A stretch of 64,000 nucleotides of DNA from Dioszegia crocea (lineage: Eukaryota > Basidiomycota > Tremellomycetes > Tremellales > Bulleribasidiaceae). This document shows, piece after piece, positions 36,547 to 47,320 of the stretch. Under the pieces are notes generated by a model, which was given only the letters and a program-made list of their open reading frames with translations, had not been told where the DNA came from and ran no database searches. Location of the stretch: contig BCKK01000002.1 of assembly GCA_001600615.1 (NCBI GenBank), positions 1,146,809-1,210,808 of the forward strand, read 5' to 3'. How positions within the stretch are numbered: position 1 is the first letter of the stretch; each line of letters begins with the position of its first letter. Made by a program: the position numbers and the translations under genes.

Positions 36547-38728
36547 ATGATAGGCAAATCGATCCATCTACAATATGCACCTCTGGGGCTAACGATAGGG
36601 CAGTCCAAATCAAGCACGCAAACAAGATCCATCAACTGGATGTAGATCTCGGTGGATCAGCTACAGAGTTCAAGCAATGTATATACGAAGCGACTGGTGT
36701 GCCTCTCGGTAAGCGGCCTATTGCTACCGCTGCGGCCTGCATTGACGCTCAAAAGATCGTATGAAAGTCATGGTCAAAGGAGGCATGCTGAAGGTAATTG
36801 ATCGATATGATTATACCTGACACCGCAGGACACAACGGACCTCTCGAGTCTCGGCTGGAAGGAGGTACGTGACAACTTTCGATAGCATGACTCGCTCGAA
36901 GGGGTCTAGCTGACTACCTCAGGGACAGACTGTAACGGTATGTGTTGACCATGATGAAGCCTAATATAAGCAGGTCATCGGCTCTGCCGGTCCCCTGCCC
37001 ACAGCTCCCCCGAGTCTTGCGTCGTTTGGTAAGTCAGGGGTCGACCACTCAGCTTACATCAGTGGAGGACTTGGAATCAACCAGCAGTATGGACGGAGTG
37101 AGTAATGTACACTGGGAGGACTAATAGTAGATACACGATCCTGTTGGCCTTGTCAACTTAGGGCAGACTTGCTATTTGAATTCCAGCATCCAGATGCTGC
37201 GCTCGATACCCCAGATCTCTACTGCTCTAAGCGGGTGAGTCAATCCTATGGACACGCGCTGAGCGTAGCGCTCTAGTGAACCCTACCTCGGCTGAAGGCC
37301 GCGTTGCCAAAGCCATCAAGAACGCCCTCAGCCTGATGTCGACCGAGGTCAATCCCGTGGTGCCCATCGAATTGCTCAACAACCTAAGGGTCCTCGCACC
37401 ACAGTTTGCAGAGAGAGACTCTCGTGGTCATTTCGCTCAGCAAGGTACAGCTTAACATCGAGCTTTGCTGATGCGCGACATAGACGCCGATGAAGCCTGG
37501 ACCCAGATTATCAACTCGCTCCGGGCATCCTTATCGGGAAGCGTGAGAGGGGATTCGCAATCGTTCATTGATAACATCATGGGCGTGAGGTTGCGGACTA
37601 GGTATGTCCTCCTGCACAGTCACAGCTCACACTGCAGCCAGACATGCTTGGAAAATGCCGAAGAACCTCCTACCCAGAGGATGGATACCGTTTTGAAGCT
37701 AGAGTGCAACATTTCTGTTTCCACCAACTATCTCATGTCGGGTATACAAGAAGTCAGTCTCACAACTTATGGAACTGATACTGGCAGTCCTTAGATCAAC
37801 AGGTCGAAAAGAGCAGTCCCAGTCTCGGCCGATCGGCAATGTACCAACAGTGAGTGACGTGAATGGACCAGCTGATCCAGTCAATCTCGCTTGGCTAAAT
37901 TGCCCCAATATCTTCCTATACACATGGTATGTTTTCGATGTTGCAGCCTTTGACTGGGCAGGTTCGGTTCTACTGGCGCCGAGACATTCAGTGAGTCAAA
38001 AGGTAGGTTCTGACTAATGAGCAGGAAGAAAGCAAAAATCATGCGCAAGGTCAAATTCCCTCTACAGCTCGATGTATCGGAGATCGTGAGTTATGTTTCG
38101 CTTCGCTTTCACTGCTGGTCACTGACAAGTAGATGACTGATGAGCTCCGCTCTGATACCCGAAATCTCCATGCCGCGGTCAAGCGCATTTCTGCCGATCG
38201 TGTTGATCGTATCCGTCGATCCCAGAAGGCCGCGTCTAAGCGCAGCGACCAAGACCAAGAATTATCTTTGAGAGGAGACGAGCGCAAGGAAGTGGCTCAC
38301 CTGTCGCCCAGTGCGGATTTCATATCTTCTGGGCTGTATGAGCTTTGCGGTGAGTCCCTGCATTGTAGCAAGCTGATATAAGGCATGGTTACCCATAAAG
38401 GCGCCTCGGCGGATTCTGGTGCAGTCTTCAGCTCCTTGGGGAGGAAGCTTTCTTGCTGATGCCCAGGTCATTACATCGGTTGGTCGATAAAGGAGGATGC
38501 CATGAACCCCCTGGAGGCTGAGCATTGGCACAAGTTTGATGGTGAGTGTACCTTCCACATCAAAGGACGTGCTGACAAGCAGACGATAAGGTGTCAACTG
38601 TCACAGCGTGAGATGGTCGATCACGATTAGATACTAGGAATTGACGCTCATGTATGTCTAGTGAACAAATCCTAGCTTTGGACGGGGGTGGTGAGGACTC
38701 TGTTGCGTACTTGCTGCTGTATCGGTGA
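36547..38728 (+). CDS. UBP6: Ubp6/USP14 deubiquitinase of the proteasome
   Basis: Cysteine protease that trims ubiquitin chains at the 26S proteasome. The proposed start is ATGATAG with a GC-AG intron (36554-36603), giving MIVQIKHANKIHQLDVDLGG. The ubiquitin-like domain continues over five small exons: RMKVMVKGGMLK, DTTDLSSLGWKE, GQTVT (15 bases, 36923-36937), VIGSAGPLPTAPPSLASF and VEDLESTSSMDG. The peptidase Cys box is GLVNLGQTCYLNSSIQMLRS. Then come SLMSTEVNPVVPIELLNNLR, QQDADEAWTQIINSLR, KIMRKVKFPLQLDVSEI and the His box GASADSGHYIGWSIKEDA, ending GGGEDSVAYLLLYR at TGA 38726-38728. A possible last intron there would add a few residues. It has more than ten introns. It lies inside the mating-type cluster between the two STE12 copies. 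Confidence 0.9.
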
Positions 38729-39166
38729 GTTGTCCCTCAGGCCGAAGCTGATTCCAAGTGCTGTCCGCATTTGACGGGCTGGGGGTCTGAGACTGCATCG
38801 AGTCCAGCGTATCATGCCTATCGCAGCAATACTTCCTGGACCAGAGTGGAGTACACATTACATGCATAGATATTTCAACTAGTCAGTCTCACTTTACTAG
38901 CTACTGGCTGGTAGCATATAGTACCGACACCTAGCTTGACAACCTGCTATGTACAAGCTGCTACAAGGCGGCGCGCGGAGCGCCTCGGCCGAGATTGGAA
39001 CTCACCTGAATTCACCCAATGAGGCAATTTTTAAATATTACCCCATACGGCTACAGATGTTTCAGCTGTGCCTTTGAGTTTCATGGTGAAACCTTCTTTT
39101 TGTTCCGTTCAAGCCGATATCTCCGAACAACCTGAAGCGATCGGCCATACATGTGCTGCACGATGT
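38729..39166. other. Intergenic region between UBP6 and the pheromone promoter cluster
   Basis: 438 bases. It contains a small inverted repeat (GCTAC...GTAGC within gctactggctggtagc), a GC-rich patch (ggcggcgcgcggagcgcctc) and an AT-rich patch (caatttttaaatattacc). No gene seen. Confidence 0.4.
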
Positions 39167-39541
39167 CCTTTTGTTGGGTGCCTTTTGTCCAATTTCCTTG
39201 TTCGCATGCTTGGCTTTGTAGCTCCCTTGTCTTCTTCGTTTCAGCTACAAATAACCCTCTGGAACAAAAGGTGACCCGGCCTACCACATCTATCATGCAT
39301 CGACTTTGCCGAGACTTACGTATAGCTTGGACGGCCTTGTTCATGCCCAAGTGAGATCGTCGTTCCGTCGTCGCTTTTGTCCTTTTGCCTTTTGTTTCTC
39401 GGGAATTTTCCCAGTGTCTTGAAGACAAAAGAGCTGGAGAGCCTTCCAAATGGGACCCTTTTGTTGTTTATGCTGGGAAACACTCCTTGATCCAAGCGCC
39501 TTTTGTCTTCGTGCCACGTCCGGCACTACAGACTCTTTTGT
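39167..39541. promoter_or_regulatory. Pheromone promoter: cluster of ACAAAAGG/CCTTTTGT elements
   Basis: Exact CCTTTTGT or its complement occurs at 39167-39174, 39181-39188, 39264-39271 (opposite orientation), 39388-39395, 39457-39464 and 39499-39506. One-base variants occur at 39373 (GCTTTTGT), 39381 (CCTTTTGC), 39425 (ACAAAAGA) and 39534 (TCTTTTGT). Chance expectation for an exact octamer on either strand is about 0.01 in this length. The sequence resembles HMG-box pheromone response elements such as ACAAAGGG bound by Ustilago Prf1 (established for that species). Binding by a Mat2-like HMG protein here is inference. Confidence 0.85.
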
Positions 39542-39621
39542 GCGAAGAAACAACAACGCATGCTACATTGGACAAAAAGAGAACGTTGGGTTGAGACTGG
39601 CTGAGAGTTCACTTCAGTGAG

Positions 39622-39629
39622 ATATATAA
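39622..39629 (+). promoter_or_regulatory. TATA box of the pheromone gene
   Basis: ATATATAA, about 105 bases upstream of the pheromone ATG and 80 bases downstream of the last ACAAAAGG-type element. A CA-rich 5' leader (39655-39720) follows. Confidence 0.7.
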
Positions 39630-39734
39630 GGGGGATCAAAGTTGGACTTTAGACCCTCATCCACCCACCACAACCACTACCACACCACCACCACTACCAC
39701 CTCCAACCCACCCAAACAAACTCCAGTCTTTACA

Positions 39735-39908
39735 ATGGACGCATTCACCACCACCCTTAACGTCTCCGAGGCTCCTGTCGATGCCGAAAACAACCGCAGC
39801 ATGTGGACCTACGGCTGCGTTGTCGCTCAATCTGCCCCCGTCACCGAGGCGCCGAAAGACGCGGAGAACAACCGCAGCATGTGGACGTATGGCTGTGTGG
39901 TCGCTTAG
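39735..39908 (+). CDS. MF: Lipopeptide mating pheromone precursor with two tandem pheromone copies
   Basis: The 57-residue precursor opens MDAFTTTLNVSEAPV, the MDAFT start seen in Cryptococcus mating factors. It contains DAENNRSMWTYGCVVA twice, separated by QSAPVTEAPK, and stops right after the second copy. CVVA is a CaaX box, so the C-terminal copy should be farnesylated on Cys, trimmed and methylated. Each copy is preceded by a similar spacer (SEAPV, TEAPK) that could be the N-terminal processing site. The two 16-codon units differ at seven third positions, all synonymous. The gene is a single exon. It lies between UBP6 and DBP10, with a strong promoter (TATA, six PRE-like elements). Its receptor-type partner STE3 is 8 kb away. 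How the internal copy is released is unknown. Confidence 0.92.
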   Translation: MDAFTTTLNVSEAPVDAENNRSMWTYGCVVAQSAPVTEAPKDAENNRSMWTYGCVVA

Positions 39909-40261
39909 GGGAACCTGTGAGTTAGCTGCTAGTCTGAATGGAAAGTGCTCGACTGACAAGCCTTAGCAGACAGATCGGATGCGGCGAGGGAAGGAAGGAG
40001 TAAATATATTTAGTATAGAGCATGCAATTTTGCCGTGTTCCGTCCTCTCTAAGTCTCTGAAGCTCTTGACCTCCCAGTCTCAACGCCCACTTTCGACTTT
40101 TTAAGGCCTCGGTTTGGAAGCGACCAGTCAATGGAGAGACCTGCAGTTGTAGGGCAGCAATTAAGGGAAGGGGCATCATGCACATCAAACTTCTCGAGCA
40201 CTTGCAAGCGAATTATGTATCGTATGCAATATTGGGGCCGCTACGAAGAGTGGTCCGATAA
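39909..40261. other. Convergent 3' region, pheromone gene / DBP10
   Basis: 353 bases between the converging pheromone gene and DBP10. It holds a TATA-like AT patch at 40000-40030 and no coding signal. Confidence 0.4.
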
Positions 40262-42662
40262 CTAGGTCCTCTGTCGGCGGGCTGGTTTAGAATTCTGGCT
40301 TTGCCTCTGTCTTATCAGCGACAGATTCATCGCGCTCCACAACGAGGCAAAGAGGAAGCTGACCTTCTGCTGTACAGTACGACGCTTGTGTACCATTGCT
40401 GATGATAACAACCCGCCTGCTTTCGTCTCATGGCGATGACCTGGAGTCTGGGAAATCAGCTTTGCAAATTTCAACTGCTCACATGTTGTCGTCCTCCTTG
40501 ATCTTTAGATTCCGGTAGAACATGCCTCGATTTCGCCTTCCATTGGCGGTACTTGCCACTGTTGTACGATGCGGGTAGCACGGTGCCGCTCTCGGTTTTG
40601 ATCATCTTCCCCTGCTCGGCCTTGCCGTCGGCATTGCCCTGAGTGAAATTCTTCTGTTTTCTATCCCAGCGGAGTTGACTGGCCTTTTGCGTTCGATGGC
40701 GTAGTTGATCGTCGTCGGGGATAGAGCCTCCTCTCTGGTCTCCGAGCCCAGCGGACGATAAGGAGTATCTAGTGATCAGTATGGCTCCTATTCGCGTATA
40801 AAGACTCATACTCTTTTTCGCCATCAACGATAGGCTGCGCATCCTGCATGTAAAAGTCCGCATCTCTGAACCGCTGGAGGTGTCAACTGCGCTAATTACC
40901 CTGACTTACTGATTGTTGCGTAGAGGATTGTGTGACCTCGGCAAGTTGGGTCTTAGGCACAGTGGCCTCAGCATTAGACGGCTCAATTGTGCGAGGTATT
41001 TTAGGCCTAGATGTGCGCTTGATAGCTGCTGCTGTAGCAGCTACGGCAGGCGTGCCGGGTCGAAATGCCGAAAGGGATGATAGGAGATCTTGCCGCTTGG
41101 TCTCAACAGATGATAACGGCTCCTCGCGGGCGTCAAAATCGACCAGTTCGGTGGGGAGGGTGCGCGCTGCCTTGTAGCCCGCGGCTGATGCCTTCGAGCG
41201 TGATCGACGATACATGGATTCGCCCCGCAGCATCACTGCACGGAGATCGGTAAGACCGGATGTGTGATCAAGGGAAGAGGCGATGTGTTCCGCCATATCT
41301 GCGACTTGGTGGCGTGACATGGCATGTAGAACGGTCTCTTGACCGGCGGTGCGCAGAAACGCGTTGAGGTCGCAGAGGTACGGAAGATCGCTCTTCTCAA
41401 CCAGCGACCAAGCGGTACCCTGTCGACCGCCTCGAGCTGTCCTGCCGGTCCGGTGAACGAAGACTCGCGAGTTTGCTGGGAAATCGTAGTTGATGACATG
41501 GTCGACCAGAGGAACGTCGAGACCCCTGGCTGCGACATCGGTGACGACCAAGATACTCGACCGACGATCTCGAAAGTCCCGCAGTTGACTTTGTCGAGCT
41601 ATTTGATCGAGATTGCCGTAGACGTATGCGACCTGGTATTGCGCTGCTTCGAGTAGAGCAGCGACGTATTCGACGTGGTGCTTTGTAGCGACAAAGACGA
41701 TGGCCTGAGGTTGCCCTTCGGATGGAATTCCAAAAGGCACCTTGATGGACGTAGCTAGTAGGCTGAGTAATGACGCGTCCTTCTCGGCTTCGTTGACTCG
41801 AAGCATGTAGGTTGTGAGGTCAGGATTGATTCGATACTCTGCGTCCAAGCGTACCATGGCGGGATTGGATAGGCCGGCCCGAGCAAATTCGGCGACCGAG
41901 GTTGGCAGTGTGGCGGAGAAGAGCATGCTTTGGCGAGTGGGAGGGAGGCGTGCCAAGATCTCGTGTAGCTGGACTTGGAAACCCATTTCGAAAAGTCTGA
42001 ACAGTCAGCGCGGGCGTCTAGATGAGCGAGAACATACCTGTCTGCCTCGTCATAAACTACAGTCCCAACATCCCTCAAATCCGCACTCATTTCCACCAGT
42101 AAGTGCAATAGACGGCCTGGAGTGGTTATGAGACTGGGGTAAGCTAAATACCGCATAATACCTACATGTCTGGCTTGCTTTCCATCAACTCGAATTGCTT
42201 ATCCAAAGCATCGCCTCCCATAATCAATCCCCAGCGTAGCGGCTTCCCCTCGGCCTCTCCTCTCCGCTTCACGCCTCTACTCAGATCTTTACCAGCCGTC
42301 ATGACCTGTAATGCGAGCTCCCTCGTAGGGATCAGAATGAGAGCGCGAGATGTAGCAGCGTCAGGCGAGATGAGACGCTGCAATAGGGGTATGATATAAG
42401 CGAAGGTTTTCCCAGAGCCAGTGCGAGCCATGCCAAGCACATCTCGTGGAGGAGATCCGATCAGGAGTGGGATTGAAGCTCGCTGAATAGGCGTAGGGAT
42501 CTTGAAGCCTCTTTGAGTCAAGGCTTTAGCAATGATTGGGTCGACGCCTGTGGAATTAGCTTAATTGCGCGGCGGCAGAAGACGAGGTGTTGACTTACCG
42601 AGAGCTTGCCATGTACCCTTGCCGGACTTGAATTTTGAGGCTGGGGTATTGGTGTCCTCCAT
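40262..42662 (-). CDS. DBP10: Dbp10/DDX54 DEAD-box RNA helicase
   Basis: ATP-dependent helicase of early 60S assembly. The start MEDTNTPASKFKSGKGTWQA is at 42662. Helicase motifs: TQRGFKIPTPIQRASIPLL (Q motif), ARTGSGKT (I), PTRELALQ (Ia), TPGRLLHLL (Ib), DEADR (II, the exon ends after R), SATLP (III), VVTDVAARGLDVP (V) and HRTGRTARGG (VI). The DBP10CT block is present: KNFTQGNADGKAEQGKMIKT ESGTVLPASYNSGKYRQWKA KS. The frame then continues over an intron to TPGHRHETKAGGLL, with a last short exon ending KPARRQRT. At roughly 715 residues it is shorter than the 880-1000 usual for the family. It is divergent from REI1, another 60S factor. Confidence 0.92.
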
Positions 42663-42887
42663 GGCGGATATTGGGAGTGTGATCTGAAGGGGAGTATGTA
42701 AGGGTTGTATAGCTGTGTCTGATGTGTATAGTGTATGCTCTGGTTGTATGAGGCTGGTGGAGGTAAACACGTGCAAGTGGGTGAAAATTTAGCTTTACGT
42801 AAATAAATAGAGTGGATGACTGAGGCAGCCATCATCCAGCACCCATCTACACCCTTCTCACTATACACCCCCTCAACATCTACAATC

Positions 42888-44245
42888 ATGTTCACCTGTA
42901 TCTCCTGCAAGGTCGCCTTCGAGGATGCATCCGAACAGCGCTCCCACTTCGCCACAGATTGGCATCGATATAACATGAAGCGCAGAGTGGCAGATCTCCC
43001 GCCACTCCCAGCTCAAGCCTTCAATGAGAAGGTGCTCGAGAGGAGGGAGCAGAACGCCATTAGGACCGACCCTAGAGGGATGCAATGCTCAACCTGCAGG
43101 TGAGTACTTACGAGGTAGCCAGACCCTTAGCTGATTGTCAAGCAAATCTTTCTCAACCGAGAATGCTTATCGATCTCACGTCCAATCCAAACGCCACCGC
43201 GACCGAGAATTCCAGCAGCTTAACCGAGGTCATTCCGAGCAGGTGGGAGAGTCGCACACATCCATCGAGCACCCAGTCGAGGAGGCGGAGCGTCTCAGTG
43301 ATGAAGAGGGATTGAGTGAGGAGGATGAAGATGAGGACATCGACAAGAAACTTGCGTCGTTCCGTCGGCGTATCCTCCCCTCCGACTGCCTCTTCTGCTC
43401 GACTCGCGCCGCTTCTATCGAAGAGGCGGTTGCTCACATGGGCCGGTTCCACAGTTTCTTCCTACCTCATCGAGAAGACATTGTCGATCTGGCAGGTCTA
43501 CTGTCCTACTTAGGGGAGAAGATCGTCATCGGCAATCTTTGTCTCTTTTGTCCAAATGGCGGGAAAGAGTTTGGCAGTGTCGATGCCGTGCGCAAGCACA
43601 TGATAGACAAAGGTCATTGCAAAATGGCGTTTGAGGCGGGCGCGGATCAGGCGGAGGTGCAGGAGTACTACGAAGGCGGACGAGGGGATGAGGAGTGGGA
43701 GGATGTTGAGATGGGCTCGGATGATGATCAGATTGTGAGAAACCGTGCTCGCTAAACTGACCATCAGGCGGACACCCCAGCACAGCCATTCATATCTGAT
43801 GACGGGCTATCCCTTACCCTACCCTCCGGCAGGACGTTGGGTCACCGCGCTCTAAAAATCTATTACGCTCAACGCATCCGACCTAGACCCATCGGTGACA
43901 ACTCTCTATCGAAGATCGAAAGCGTCAGGCAACAGCTGGCCGACCCTACTCAAGCGCTGATACCGCGCAGAGGCGGGCATGGAGGCTTTGGGCAGGGATT
44001 GGAAGTGATGAAAGTCCGAAACGCCGGAGAAGCCAAGTGGGCAAAGAAGCAGGGCGCGGCTCACTTGGATCAGCGGAAGAGGGCGGATTTCAAAGCTCGG
44101 ATCGGTCGTGTTGGCAACAATCAAGCACGTAAGTACCGGACTCTTCAAAGCATTGGAAACGAAGCTGATTCACCAGATTTCCGAGATCCTCTTCGTAAGT
44201 CTAACCATGTTTCTCGCTTGAGCGCGCTGACGAACAGTGCAATGA
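42888..44245 (+). CDS. REI1: Rei1/ZNF622-type cytoplasmic 60S maturation factor
   Basis: C2H2 protein that helps release Arx1/Alb1 from exported pre-60S particles. The ATG at 42888 opens MFTCISCKVAFEDASEQRSH (first finger). An intron precedes KSFSTENAYRSHVQSKRHRD (second). Next are LPSDCLFCSTRAASIEEAVA HMGRFHSFFLP and NLCLFCPNGGKEFGSVDAVR KHMIDKGHCKM (third and fourth). Late blocks are TLPSGRTLGHRALKIYYAQR and RIGRVGNNQA|HFRDPL|LQ, with two small terminal introns and TGA at 44243-44245. HFRDPLLQ is the diagnostic C-terminus of the family. It shares a 225-base divergent promoter with DBP10, which acts in the same pathway. It converges on STE12 copy 2 with about 110 bases between the stops. Confidence 0.94.
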
Positions 44246-44358
44246 GCGTCTCTTTTGTTGGACTACCATTACCGTTTTGTATGTGTAAACATTGAGCTAC
44301 TTCAATGCATCCTCCAAACTCTATGAGTACATATCACAACACACTGCAGACGAAATAT

Positions 44359-47320
44359 TTACACGCTCCCATTTGCCCACTCTGCAAAGCCCGAAGCTTC
44401 AGCTACCGCGTCGGTCGGCTTATTCTGAATCGCGTTGACCAGACCCATCGCAGGAAAGATCGACGCTGGGTCGCCCGACTCTTGCGATTGGAAGAGATAA
44501 TCTCGGGCAGTGGGTTGCTGGCGGAAGATGCTATTGCTTCGAGCAGGAGGGTTCAAGTGCTCGGGCAGGAGTTGGCTGGTCGGTGCGGCGGTCATCCGAT
44601 GAGGTACCTGGAAGGAATCCACCGACGAGGACCGGTGCATTGGAGCACTACCGTGGGGGATAGCCGCGAGAGGGGGCAGAGCGTACGGGTGATAGCGTGC
44701 GCTCATTGTAGATGGGTTCGCTGATCGGCTCGAGGTTATGTTCGGGGTCATCGACCTGTGCCGTTTCAGCAGGTTCGAGCGGAGCTGGTCCATAGGAGGG
44801 GGATGAGCACCATCCCTGCCGCCTGCCCACGACTGCTCCAGGGCCGACGACCATCCGGGCGTGTCTTGGGTGCCGAAGTGAGGAGTGATGCCGCCTTGTT
44901 GACCGGGACTCATGTAGACTTGTAACTGAGTCTCGAACGACCTTGAGAGGTGGCTTTTGTCTATTTCATCAGCGCTGTGCCGAACATAAGGATTGAGAGA
45001 CTCACTCATGACATGGCGTACGGGGTAACCTTCTGCCAACCCTGATCCATCCCCTGCAAGACCGAAAGTCCTCATCTCCCTTGCCGCCATCGCGTCGACC
45101 TCCGCCTCGAGATACCTCACTACCTCATCCTCTGTATTCTCCGACGCCTCCGTCTTCATCCTCTCCCCTCGGTCCGCCTTCTCATGGGTTTTGACATGCT
45201 GGGTGAGGTTGTCACTCCTACTAAAGCGCTTTGAGCACCGCGTGCACTCGTAAGGACGCTCCTGCGTATGGGTCCGCACATGCCGTTTCAAGTGTTCGAG
45301 GCGTTTGAAAAGCCGGCCGCACGATAAGAGCGGACAGCTGAAGCCCTTGCCGACGAGGCCTTGCTGAGCGGGGATCGGAGGCGTGACAGCATGGATGTCG
45401 TCCGGCTTCACATCGTGGTCCATCGGAGATGATACACCGGAAGACGTTCGGGGATCGAATGCAGCCGAGTCTCGGTTGACAGGCTGGGACCACGCTGGTG
45501 GATCGCAGATGTGGGACGGAGAAAGTAGGGGAAGGCGAGACTGCAGTTGTACATTGTGGTGGGAAGTGAGCAGATGCAGCTGCGGGTCTATACAGTCACC
45601 GCGCTGTGTAGGATTGTCGTTGCCGAAAGGAGTACTGTAGGTTGGGAAGCGGACCATGTCGTTTTCCGAACCGCTTTCCTCGTTCGCAGAGTCGTACTGC
45701 GTACCGGCTGTGCTGGCGCGAGACTGACGCTTGCCTCGGATAGCCTTCTTACGCCTCTGCTTGTAGGATGGACTGCCCTTGAGGAGGGACCTAGAGAAGA
45801 GGACGGAGGATGTAGACTCGGCATACACCGCGTCGTCCCCGCCAGCTGACCTGTGTTCGTCATCCGCCGGTGGTGTGAGGCGGGCAGGTAGGACGTCGAA
45901 ATCCTCGGTCTCCTTCGTGCTCGACATTGGCCCTTGACTCCCGTAGGCGGAGCCAGGGGTAGGTTCGGCCAAGTCGGGTTGCGACGAAGCAGGAGAATTG
46001 GGATCTTCCTACATGAGTCTCAGCGAAGAACTCAGACTGCGTAACCCGCATCAAGACCAACAGCAACTCACTGAGGGCTCAAGGCCAGGTTGCTTGCCGG
46101 CAAACTGCTCATACAAGCCTCGAGTCGGATCGTATCTGGAATGTATGTCAGCTTGGTCAGATCTTGGGAGATTAGGCGCTTACCTGAAACTCCGAGCAGG
46201 CTCGCCTAGCACAGCGGTGGTAGGCTCTGTGTTTGCCTTCTCACGCTTGAGATCCCTCTCTAGCGCATCAAGGAAGAGTCGATCGTGTGGAACGGAAAAC
46301 CTGCAGGTCAGAGAACTTTCCGATCATCCTCGAACGCTGGACTCACCAATAGAAGACCTGCAATCGCACGTCAGTCAATCAGTCAAATCGGAAAGGACGG
46401 GTATGAGTATTCTAGCGTTACCTTTTGCTAAGTGTTGTTCAGCTCCAGTCTGATATCCACCAAACTGAGATCCCACCTTTTTCTGGGTTCTGATACATGC
46501 ATTACGAAACAGAAGATCGAGGAATGGGGACCTGATAGTTAGAAAGCCCAGTGTGTCACGTACTTAGGCTCCTCAAGGCAGGCATCTGTGCCCGGTTTCA
46601 AGTTCCGCAAATCAGAGAAGACACCCTCTTCGAACCTATCACCGTCAGTCTCGATCGAAGGGCTTCGGTGAGAAACCGACTTTTTCATGTTCTGAACGGG
46701 ACGGGAAAACGCCTCAAAGCGAAAGACTAGAGCTCGTACTGGGAGTCAGTCTTATGTTGGTCTACCCTAGTAGGAACTCACCGATGTCGGTTCCAGTGAT
46801 GTGGTACAATCCATTCCAAAACACGCAGGAGACATACTCTCCGTTGAGCAGGGGGAACCGATTGAGATTCGGGTGTCGCGCAGGAGCAGCAGTCTGCTAA
46901 TCTCAGCTATGCGTGACCGACCTCAGACGAAGCAAAACGGCTCTTACAGGCATCGAGGAGACATTGTCGTCATTACCGGTCCAACGCGTGGGCGCGGTCG
47001 CGAGGAACTGCGAGGTCAGATCACGGCTGACAACAGACTTACGAATTGTAGTCTGCTCAGATGCTTTACAAGCTGCGATTCTCGCTCAGTCAGCGAGCGC
47101 GGCACGACGTTGTTCGGCGCAGGAAGCGGCGTGTTCGGATTCTGGGCGGCAGTCCGGGGAGTGGGCCTTATGTGTCAGTAGGCTCCATTGTACAAGTCAC
47201 TGGAACTCACGAAGGGCTTGCCCCGCTCCTCCAGCTCGGTGTTCCTCCGCCGACACTGCAACATGCCGAGTCGAGTCCTGGCACGAGACCGCCCGGAATA
47301 ACTCGGGTTTGGGTATCCAT
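44359..47320 (-). CDS. STE12: STE12-like transcription factor, copy 2 (homeodomain plus two C2H2 fingers)
   Basis: Second STE12 paralogue. The start at 47320 reads [20 protein letters not shown], then an intron to [20 protein letters not shown] and [20 protein letters not shown]. The homeodomain spans [85 protein letters not shown] and [20 protein letters not shown]. The two fingers are [20 protein letters not shown] and [21 protein letters not shown] long C-terminal region ends [13 protein letters not shown]. Exon borders within the homeodomain match copy 1, so the two come from one ancestral gene. Amino-acid divergence is considerable outside the DNA-binding parts. It is divergent from STE3 across a short promoter with two ACAAAAGG elements. 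Confidence 0.92.

Noticed and set aside
39657..39959. 100-codon minus-strand frame opposite the pheromone gene
   Set aside because: It is a mirror of the duplicated pheromone codons (Gly/Val-rich) with no family resemblance; the plus-strand precursor explains the sequence.
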